A DNA stretch of 64,000 nt from NCBI RefSeq assembly GCF_003668875.1, contig NZ_RAWM01000012.1, positions 47,546 to 111,545 on the forward strand, given 5' to 3'. This DNA comes from Corallococcus interemptor. GTDB lineage: Bacteria > Myxococcota > Myxococcia > Myxococcales > Myxococcaceae. This document shows positions 57,446-64,000 of this stretch, in pieces (position 1 is the stretch's first letter; each line of letters begins with the position of its first letter). The notes beneath the pieces are model-generated. The model saw nothing but the letters and a program-made list of their open reading frames with translations. It made no database searches and was not told the DNA's origin. A program made the translations under genes and the position numbers.

Positions 57446-59905
57446 TTACGCCCGGACTTCCGCCGGGGGCGTGTCCGTGGTGGTCGCCGGGATGGCGGCG
57501 CCCTCCTTGAACGGAGACGTCTCCAGCGCGGCGCTGAGGACCTCGTCCATCTTCGTGGCGAAGATGAACTCCAGCTCGTTCTTCGCCTGCTCCGGCACGT
57601 CGATCAGGTCCTTGCGGCAACGCTCGGGCAGGATGACCCGCTTGATGCCCGCGCGGTGCGCCGCCAGGACCTTCTCCTTGATGCCGCCCACCGGCAGCAC
57701 CAGGCCACGCAGCGTGGCCTCGCCCGTCATCGCCGTGTCGTGCCGCACCCGGATGCCCGTCAGCAGGCTGGTGAGCGCGGTCAGGATGGTGACGCCGGCC
57801 GAAGGACCATCCTTGGGGATGGAGCCCGCGGGGAAGTGCAGGTGGATGTCCGTCTTCTCGAGGAAGTTCGGGTTGATGCCGAGCGACTCCGCCTTGCTGC
57901 GCAGGTAGCTCAGCGCCGCCGTGGCGGACTCCTTCATCACGTCGCCCAGCTGGCCGGTGAGCGTCATGCCGCCCTTGCCCGCCATCTTGGTCGCTTCGAT
58001 GAAGAGCAGGTCGCCACCCGCCGCGGTCCACGCGAGGCCCGTCGCGACACCGGGAACCTCCGTGCGCTCCGCGACCTCCGAGTAGAACGTCTCGGGCCCG
58101 AGGATCTCCTTCACGCGCTCGGCGCCGATGGTCTGCTTGTCCAGCTTGCCGCCGGCCACCTCCACCGCCACCGCGCGGCAGATGTCCGCGATGCGGCGCT
58201 CCAGGTTACGCACGCCCGCCTCGCGGGTGTACGACGTGGTCAGGATGAGCAGCGCCTCGTCCTGCACCTCGATGTGGTCCCCGTTGAGGCCGTGCTCCTT
58301 GAGCTGCTTCGGCACGAGGTGGATGCGGGCGATGGCCTGCTTCTCCTCGAACGTGTAGCCCGTCAGCTCGATGATCTCCATGCGGTCACGCAAGGGACCG
58401 GGGATGGGATCCAGCTGGTTCGCCGTGGCGACGAACATGACCTTCGACAGGTCGAACGCCACGTCCAGGTAGTGGTCGCTGAACGTGCTGTTCTGCTCCG
58501 GGTCCAGCACCTCCAGCAGCGCCGCGCTCGGGTCGCCGCGGAAGTCCGCGCCCAGCTTGTCGATTTCGTCCAGCATCATGACCGGGTTCTTCGTCCCGGC
58601 CTTCTTCATGCTCTGGATGAAGCGGCCCGGCAGCGCGCCCACGTACGTGCGGCGGTGGCCACGGATTTCGGCCTCGTCACGCACGCCGCCCAGCGACAGG
58701 CGCACGAACTTGCGGCCGGTGGCCTTGGCCACGCTCTGGCCCAGCGACGTCTTGCCGACGCCCGGGGGACCGACGAGGCACAGGATGGGCCCGCGCATGT
58801 CGTTCTTCAGCTTGCGGACGGCCAGGTACTCCAGGATGCGCTTCTTCACCTTCTTGATGCCGAAGTGATCCTTGTCCAGCTGCTGGCGCGCGTTCTCGAT
58901 GTCGAGGTTGTCCTCGGACACCTTGGACCACGGCAGGTCCGCGATCCAGTCCAGGTAGGTGCGCGCGACGGTGTACTCGCTGGAGGCCGCCGGGATCGTC
59001 TTCAGGCGGTTGAGCTCCTTCTGGGCGACCTTCTCCACTTCCGGAGGCAGGGCGGCCTTCTTCAGGCGCTCCTGCAGCTCGTCGAGTTCTTCCTCTTCCT
59101 CGCCCATCTCGCCGAGCTCTTCCTTGATCGCCTTGAGCTGCTGGCGCAGGTAGTACTCGCGCTGGGTCTTCGACATCTCGCCCTTCACGGCGGAGTCGAT
59201 CTTGTTGGAGAGCTTGAGGATCTCGCGCTTGCGGTTGAGCAGCTCCAGGACGAGCTTCATGCGCGCCTTGAGGTCGACCGTCTCCAGCACGGCCTGCTTC
59301 TCCTCGATGGGCACGTCCACGTTGGCGGCGATGAGGTCCGCCAGGTGGCCCGGATGCGTGATGCTCTCCACCAGCTCCGTGGCGGCGGCCGGCAGCTCGG
59401 GCATCAGCTCGATGACCTCGCGCGCCAGCTTCTTCAGGTTGATGCCCAGGGCCTCCACTTCGACGTTCTCGGAGGAGGTCTTGTCCTCCACCGCGTCGAC
59501 GCGGGCCTTGAGGTAGGGGGCTTCCTGGACCAGCTCCATCACGCGGAAGCGCGCGAGGCCCTGGACCACGAGCGAGTAGTTGTCCTCGCCCATCTTCAGG
59601 AGCTTCACGATGCGGGCGACGGTGCCCATCGTGTACAGGTCGGACGCGCCCGGATCCTCTTCCTCGGCGCGGCGCTGCGTCACGACGCCGATGACCTGGT
59701 CGTCACGGACGGCGTCCTTGATCAGCGCGATCGTCTTCTGGCGGCCGACGGCCAGGGGCAGCACGCCGCCGGGGAAGAAGACACTGTTGCGCAGCGGCAG
59801 GATGGGCAGCACCTGCGGGATGTCTTCCTTGTTGATGAGCCCCGGAGGGGCCATCGCGGTGGGCATGGCGCTGGCCGCGGTGCCCTTCTTCTTCTCGTCA
59901 GACAT
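57446..59905 (-). CDS. lon: ATP-dependent Lon protease
   Basis: The 819-residue protein has the full Lon layout: N-terminal substrate domain (from about residue 30, with L-P-L-R-N), a coiled coil rich in E-E-E near 260-280, AAA+ with Walker A G-P-P-G-V-G-K-T, and a C-terminal peptidase with P-K-D-G-P-S-A-G (catalytic Ser) and G-G-I-K-E-K (catalytic Lys). It degrades damaged and regulatory proteins in the cytoplasm. Myxobacteria commonly carry two Lon proteins, vegetative LonV and developmental LonD/BsgA; sequence alone does not let me choose. ATG 59905 is preceded by AAGGAAGAGG. The upstream region is AT-rich with an inverted repeat. Confidence 0.96.
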   Translation of the reverse strand: MSDEKKKGTAASAMPTAMAPPGLINKEDIPQVLPILPLRNSVFFPGGVLPLAVGRQKTIALIKDAVRDDQVIGVVTQRRAEEEDPGASDLYTMGTVARIVKLLKMGEDNYSLVVQGLARFRVMELVQEAPYLKARVDAVEDKTSSENVEVEALGINLKKLAREVIELMPELPAAATELVESITHPGHLADLIAANVDVPIEEKQAVLETVDLKARMKLVLELLNRKREILKLSNKIDSAVKGEMSKTQREYYLRQQLKAIKEELGEMGEEEEELDELQERLKKAALPPEVEKVAQKELNRLKTIPAASSEYTVARTYLDWIADLPWSKVSEDNLDIENARQQLDKDHFGIKKVKKRILEYLAVRKLKNDMRGPILCLVGPPGVGKTSLGQSVAKATGRKFVRLSLGGVRDEAEIRGHRRTYVGALPGRFIQSMKKAGTKNPVMMLDEIDKLGADFRGDPSAALLEVLDPEQNSTFSDHYLDVAFDLSKVMFVATANQLDPIPGPLRDRMEIIELTGYTFEEKQAIARIHLVPKQLKEHGLNGDHIEVQDEALLILTTSYTREAGVRNLERRIADICRAVAVEVAGGKLDKQTIGAERVKEILGPETFYSEVAERTEVPGVATGLAWTAAGGDLLFIEATKMAGKGGMTLTGQLGDVMKESATAALSYLRSKAESLGINPNFLEKTDIHLHFPAGSIPKDGPSAGVTILTALTSLLTGIRVRHDTAMTGEATLRGLVLPVGGIKEKVLAAHRAGIKRVILPERCRKDLIDVPEQAKNELEFIFATKMDEVLSAALETSPFKEGAAIPATTTDTPPAEVRA

Positions 59906-59965
59906 GGGAGTTCGGCCTCTTCCTTGCTTGAACCCGGTCAGCAAGCGGCCGGGCCGGTGAACCAT

Positions 59966-60011
59966 CCGGTTGTTTTCTGCGGCGGATGAACCAACGTAAC
60001 AACCAAACCGG
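59966..60011. promoter_or_regulatory. AT-rich region with inverted repeat upstream of lon
   Basis: Within the 270-bp divergent region between lon and the von Willebrand lipoprotein gene, CCGGTT (59966-59971) faces AACCGG (60006-60011). GGTTGTT (59968-59974) faces AACAACC (59998-60004). No standard promoter hexamers stand out on either strand. Confidence 0.35.
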
Positions 60012-60175
60012 ACATGGCAAACGCGATGTGCGTTATTTCCGTGCCTCGTTTTCTGTACGACGCTCCTCCTTTAACGGCCCAGAAGTCTCGCGTCCGGCGA
60101 AGGGGTGGGGCATGCTTGCCCCCCTCTCACGCTTGATGCGGTGCGCGAGCGCGCGCCCCCGCACTGGAGGCCGAT

Positions 60176-61393
60176 GTGAAGCTCCACACCTGCGCCCACC
60201 TGCTGTCGCTGTCCGCGCTCCTGGCGGTCGGTTGCCACTCTCCCGTGGATGACGACGGATCCACGGTCCCGGACAGCTGCGAGGCGACGCCTCCGGTGGT
60301 GGCCCCCCAGAAGACGGACATCCTCTTCGTCATCGACAACTCCGGCTCCATGACGGAGGAGCAGCAGGGCATCGCCACGGAGTTGCCCGCCTTCGTCGCC
60401 GCGCTGAAGCAGGGCAGCGGTGTGATCCAGGACTTCCGCGTGGGGGTCATCACCACCTCCGTGTACCAGCGCCAGCGGGTGGCGGACGGGACGGACATCA
60501 TCCGCGCCTTCCCGGATCAGGAAGGCCGGCTGCAGCCGGTGAAGGACGAAGCGAAGCAGCCCACCGGCGAGCGCTTCATCGAGAGCTCGGATCCAGACCT
60601 GCTGCCCAAGTTCCAGCGCCTGGTGGATCAGGGGACGAGCGGCAGCGGGCAGGAGGCGCCCTTCGAGGCGGTGCGGCTGGCGGTCGCCTCGCCCCTGGCC
60701 ACCCAGCCCCCGGAGGAGGGAGGCAACGGAGGCTTCCTGCGCGACGACGCCCGCCTGCTGGTGGTGGTGGTGTCCGACGAGGAGGACTGCAGCTCCACGC
60801 AGCGCCCGCCGCCGGTGTACCTGGGGCAGGACCGGGCGGTGGATTCGTGCACCGAGCAGGGGGACAAGCTGACCCCGGTGTCGGAGTACTACCAGGCCTT
60901 CCAGGGCCTCAAGGACAGCCGGGGCGCGTCGCGCGAGGTGCTGTGGGCGACCATCGGCCCGGTGGCGCTGACGGACAAGCGCGCGGAGGTGACGACGACG
61001 ACGGAGGGCGGCGTCACGTACGTGCGCAACGTCGACTGCCCGACGTCCTATGGGCCCGGCTACCGGCAGAGCGACATGGCGAAGTCGTTCGACGCGACGC
61101 GGGCGAACCTGGACTCCATCTGCAAGCCCAGCTACCAGCAGACGCTGCTGGACATCGCGGAGCTGGCCACGGTGGCGCAGAGCGTGGCCGTGGTGAACCT
61201 GCCGGATCCGCGGCTCGCGGTGGTGTACGTCACGCGCTCGGACGGCTCCGTGCAGACGTGCACCGCGGCCAATGGCGACTTCCGCTACGAGCCGCCCAGC
61301 GGCGACCGCTCCGCGCGCATCTTCTTCCTGGGGCCGTGCCTGCGGCGCGTGGGCGACACGAAGGTGGAGGTGAAGGTGCTGTGCGCCGGGTAG
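60176..61393 (+). CDS. Lipoprotein with von Willebrand factor A domain
   Basis: The 405-residue protein has a lipoprotein signal ending L-A-V-G-C and a VWA domain beginning I-L-F-V-I-D-N-S-G-S-M. D-N-S-G-S is the metal-ion adhesion (MIDAS) motif, and a second acidic cluster V-S-D-E-E-D-C lies about 150 residues later. Several Cys in the C-terminal half could form disulfides. Such proteins are common at the myxobacterial surface and likely bind proteins in a Mg-dependent way; target unknown. The GTG start at 60176 has GGAGG five bases upstream. It is a single-gene unit closed by a strong terminator. Confidence 0.85.
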   Translation: MKLHTCAHLLSLSALLAVGCHSPVDDDGSTVPDSCEATPPVVAPQKTDILFVIDNSGSMTEEQQGIATELPAFVAALKQGSGVIQDFRVGVITTSVYQRQRVADGTDIIRAFPDQEGRLQPVKDEAKQPTGERFIESSDPDLLPKFQRLVDQGTSGSGQEAPFEAVRLAVASPLATQPPEEGGNGGFLRDDARLLVVVVSDEEDCSSTQRPPPVYLGQDRAVDSCTEQGDKLTPVSEYYQAFQGLKDSRGASREVLWATIGPVALTDKRAEVTTTTEGGVTYVRNVDCPTSYGPGYRQSDMAKSFDATRANLDSICKPSYQQTLLDIAELATVAQSVAVVNLPDPRLAVVYVTRSDGSVQTCTAANGDFRYEPPSGDRSARIFFLGPCLRRVGDTKVEVKVLCAG

Positions 61394-61425
61394 CCCGGAG
61401 CTGATCCGCGCACGCCGTCCACGAA

Positions 61426-61455
61426 GGGCCCCGCGAAGCACGCGGGGCCCTTTTT
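61426..61455 (+). terminator. Rho-independent terminator
   Basis: GGGCCCCGCG (61426-61435) pairs perfectly with CGCGGGGCCC (61441-61450) across a five-base loop, followed at once by TTTTT. It lies 33 bases after the VWA lipoprotein stop. Confidence 0.95.
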
Positions 61456-61628
61456 CGTGACCTGTCATGTCCGGTGCGAAAAAAAAGAAGGGCGCGGATC
61501 CGCCCTTGTCCGTCGAGTGAAGCACCCGACGCGACAGGTCCGGTCCGCTCGGAATGCCGCCTGCTCGGGTGTCAGACGGCTTCGGATACTGGCCCCATGC
61601 GCGCGAGTGCGCGCTGCGAGGAGGCCAG

Positions 61629-62495
61629 ATGGGCGCGGCGGTCGAGCGGTCGGGGTTGGCGGTGGTGGAGGAGCTGCGCGAACGGATCCGCCAGCTGCAG
61701 GCGGCGCCGCGGCGCGCGCTGTCGGTGCTGCGCACGGGCGTGGACGCGGTGGACGCGCTGTTGCCCCAGGGCGGCCTGCCCCTGGGGACCTCCGTGGAGC
61801 TGTGCGGCGAGGCGGCGTCCGGGCGCACCAGCCTGGCGCTGCGCGCGGTGGCGTCCGCGCACCGGGAGCTGCGGCTGTGCGCGTGGGTGGATGGGCCGAA
61901 GGAGCTCTATCCCCCCGCCGCGGCGGCGCTGGGCGTGGACCTGGAGCGGCTGCTCGTCGTGCGGCCCCAGCTCTTCGCGCAGCGGGTGTGGGCCGCCGTG
62001 CAGCTGGCGCGCAGCGGGACGTTCACGGCGGTGGTGGTGGACCTGACGCTCGGCGTGGGCGTGCCGGGGCGGCCGGAGCGGCTGGCGCTGACGGAGGCGC
62101 GCAAGCTCGCGGACGCGGCGGCGCGGGGCGGGACGCTGGTGCTGCTCCTGACGTCGCCAGAGGCGCCCGCGGACGGGCTGGCGCGGCTGCGGCTGGAGGC
62201 CCGGGGCGTCCAGGGCTGGTCCGTGGAGCTGGAGCGCAGCCGGGGCGGAGGCGTGGGAACGCGCGTCGTGAGCCCCTGGAGTGAGCTGTACCCGGAGGTG
62301 GGGCTGGATGCCGGGGCGCGGCTGCTGGACGCGGACGCGGAAGCGCCGGGGGACGCGGGGCCGGGCTTCTACCGGGACCCGGGAGACCGCGTGCGCAACG
62401 GCCTGGGCATCCTGGGCCAGCGTCCCGGCCGTGACGCGCCCATGCCCTCCCTGGGGAGCGCGCTGTCCCAGTCCCAGTCTCAGGACGGACGCTGA
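61629..62495 (+). CDS. imuA: ImuA, RecA-like mutasome protein
   Basis: The 288-residue protein has the SulA/RecA-like fold seen in ImuA: G-L-P-L-G-T-S-V-E-L-C-G followed by a degenerate nucleotide loop (E-A-A-S-G-R-T-S where RecA has GxxxxGKT), a central A-V-V-V-D-L strand and an S-Q-S-Q-S-Q tail. ImuA works with ImuB and DnaE2 in damage-induced error-prone synthesis. The start at 61629 is preceded by GAGGAGG; an upstream ATG at 61554 adds 25 unlikely residues. imuB follows 13 bases later. I could not confirm a LexA-type box in the upstream 170 bp. Confidence 0.88.
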   Translation: MGAAVERSGLAVVEELRERIRQLQAAPRRALSVLRTGVDAVDALLPQGGLPLGTSVELCGEAASGRTSLALRAVASAHRELRLCAWVDGPKELYPPAAAALGVDLERLLVVRPQLFAQRVWAAVQLARSGTFTAVVVDLTLGVGVPGRPERLALTEARKLADAAARGGTLVLLLTSPEAPADGLARLRLEARGVQGWSVELERSRGGGVGTRVVSPWSELYPEVGLDAGARLLDADAEAPGDAGPGFYRDPGDRVRNGLGILGQRPGRDAPMPSLGSALSQSQSQDGR

Positions 62496-62508
62496 AGGAG
62501 GGTGAGGC

Positions 62509-64000
62509 ATGCGGAGGGGCTACCTGCACGTCACGCGCTTCCCGGTGCAGCGCAAGGTCATCGAGTCGCCCGAGCTGTCGGGCCAGCCGCTGGTGCTGGT
62601 GGAGGAGGTGCGCGGCCAGCGCCGGGTGGCCTTCGCCTCCACGCGCGCGCTGAAGGCCGGCGTGCGGCCGGGGATGACGCTGACGGCGGCCACCGCGCTG
62701 GAGCCCGGGCTGCGGCACTTCCCGTACCGGCCGAAGGACGAGGCCCAGGCGCTGGCGTCCCTGGGGGAGTCGCTGCTCGGCCTGTGCCCGGGCTTCCAGT
62801 GCGACGCGCCGGACGGGCTGTGGTTCGACGCGAGCGCGGCGCACCTGGTGGGGGGCGAGCCGGAGCTGGGCGCGCGCGTGCTGGAGGTCTGCGGTGAGCA
62901 GGGCTACCGGGCGCACGTGACGGTGGCGTCGGAGGCGTTCACCTCGCGGGTGCTGGCGCGGCATGGCTCCCGGCGCGTGGAGGTGGTGGCGGAGGGGCAG
63001 GGCGCGCGCGCGCTGGCGCCGCTGCCCCTGAGCGCGCTGGAGGACGGCTCGGCGAAGGCCTTCTCCGTCCTGGGGCTGTCCACGCTGGGGGAGGTGGCGG
63101 CGCTGCCGGCCGGAGCGGTGACGGCGCGCGGAGGCGCGAGCGCGGCCCGGGCCCACGCGCGGTGCCGGGGCGTGGACGACACGCCCTTCACGCCGGATCC
63201 GCTGGAGGAGGTGCTGGAGGACCGGGTGGTGCTGGACGCGCCCGCGGACACCTTCGAGCCCGTGCAGTTCGCGCTCAAGACGCTGCTGGACAGACTGGGC
63301 GCGCGGCTCTCCGGGCGGCAGCGGGCGGCGGTGCGGCTCACCTTCGTGCTGCGCCTGGACCCCACCGGCGAGGCGCAGGTGCCGCTGCTCCTGGCGCGGC
63401 CCACGGCGCGCGCGAAGCTGCTCCTGGACCTGGCGCGGCACCGGCTGGGGGAGCTGCGGCTGGAGCGGCCGGTGGCGGAGGTCGCCGTGCGGGTGGACGC
63501 GCACGACGAGGACCTGGGCCAGCAGCTGGCGCTGGGGGACGCGCCGGAGGGGGACGCGGCCCTGGAGGGCGTGCTGTCGCGGCTGGCGACGACGCTGGGC
63601 GAGGAGGCGCTGTTCGCCGCGTCCCTGGAGCCGGTGCACCGGCCGGAGGCGGCGCACACGCCCAAGGCCTTCCATCCACCGGAGACGCGGCGGGGCCTGT
63701 TGTCCCCGTCCGGCCCGCTGGCGCCGGAAGGCCATGGCCCCGGAGCGCCTGTCACTGTCTGGCGCGAGACGGGGGCGGCCCGGGAGCGGCCGTCGCGGCT
63801 GTTGGCCCGGCCGGCCCGGCTGGACGCGGAGGTGGCGGCGTCCGGGGAGATGCTGGCGGCGCGGCTCGCGGGGCGGCGGCACCGGGTGACGGCCATGGCG
63901 GGGCCGGAGCGGCTGGGGGGCGAGTGGTGGACGGACACCCCGTACCAGCGGGACTACTACCGCGTGCACTTCGAGGGGCTGGGGCCCGCCTGGGTGTACC
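62509..64000 (+). CDS. imuB: ImuB, Y-family polymerase-like mutasome hub (3' end outside window)
   Basis: The frame is open from ATG 62509 (AAGGAG eight bases upstream) to the window edge, 497 codons. The N-terminus follows Y-family polymerases but the first catalytic Asp position is Thr (Y-L-H-V-T-R-F). The S-x-D-E motif is replaced by L-W-F-D-A-S-A-A-H-L, the pattern of ImuB proteins that have lost polymerase activity. ImuB bridges the beta clamp, ImuA and DnaE2. A C-terminal clamp-binding motif and the expected dnaE2 would lie beyond the edge. A Pro/Arg-rich segment (about 63640-63800) links the finger/palm part to the C-terminal domain. Confidence 0.88.
   Translation, partial: MRRGYLHVTRFPVQRKVIESPELSGQPLVLVEEVRGQRRVAFASTRALKAGVRPGMTLTAATALEPGLRHFPYRPKDEAQALASLGESLLGLCPGFQCDAPDGLWFDASAAHLVGGEPELGARVLEVCGEQGYRAHVTVASEAFTSRVLARHGSRRVEVVAEGQGARALAPLPLSALEDGSAKAFSVLGLSTLGEVAALPAGAVTARGGASAARAHARCRGVDDTPFTPDPLEEVLEDRVVLDAPADTFEPVQFALKTLLDRLGARLSGRQRAAVRLTFVLRLDPTGEAQVPLLLARPTARAKLLLDLARHRLGELRLERPVAEVAVRVDAHDEDLGQQLALGDAPEGDAALEGVLSRLATTLGEEALFAASLEPVHRPEAAHTPKAFHPPETRRGLLSPSGPLAPEGHGPGAPVTVWRETGAARERPSRLLARPARLDAEVAASGEMLAARLAGRRHRVTAMAGPERLGGEWWTDTPYQRDYYRVHFEGLGPAWVY

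Noticed and set aside
59986..60252. Small plus-strand frame of 88 codons
   Set aside because: It overlaps the VWA lipoprotein signal region, lacks a ribosome site and has non-coding-like composition.

Overview
The window is about 70% GC with extreme third-position GC, dense gene packing and many four-base start/stop overlaps. Gene content points to a myxobacterium of the Corallococcus/Myxococcus type: a phosphofructokinase next to a membrane Ser/Thr kinase (the pfk-pkn4 pair known from Myxococcus xanthus), FHA and sigma54-activator proteins, an imuA-imuB cassette, many lipoproteins and a giant lipopeptide synthetase. The species assignment is inference.

Left part (1-8653): the end of a GGDEF diguanylate cyclase; a minus-strand pair of an atypical short-chain dehydrogenase and an acyltransferase with a histone-like N-terminal tail; mutL; a small YCII/DGPF protein; a predicted outer-membrane protein; and two membrane-anchored proteins of unknown function. 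Middle-left (8658-16954): a compact minus-strand run reading from a strong predicted promoter at 16926-16954 through pfk, pkn4, a TPR/coiled-coil envelope protein, an FHA-GAF-AAA+-Fis sigma54 activator and two lipoproteins. The sugar-flux enzyme, its likely kinase and a phosphothreonine-reading transcription factor probably share one transcript.

The centre (17570-52015) is the exciting part: a single 31.5 kb gene encoding an approximately 10,499-residue nonribosomal peptide synthetase. Its order is FAAL-ACP, then nine complete C-A-PCP modules, then one thioesterase. Adenylation pocket residues read by hand predict a fatty acyl nonapeptide: acyl-Ala-Ala-Phe-Val-Asp-Phe-(Tyr/Phe-like)-Asn-Thr. 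No epimerisation, methylation or heterocyclisation domain is visible. Divergent from it lies a gene for a protein resembling CmlA, the diiron beta-hydroxylase that acts on carrier-bound amino acids. It is followed eight bases later by a CPBP-family membrane protease. A 23-bp palindrome sits in the shared 307-bp upstream region. I do not recognise a described compound with this order.

Right part (52075-64000): a small membrane protein; a trypsin-like protease overlapping an FHA membrane protein; an aldo/keto reductase divergent from a cytochrome P450; Lon protease; a von Willebrand factor A lipoprotein closed by a textbook terminator; and imuA followed by imuB, which runs off the window. No tRNA, rRNA, insertion sequence, CRISPR array or phage gene was seen.
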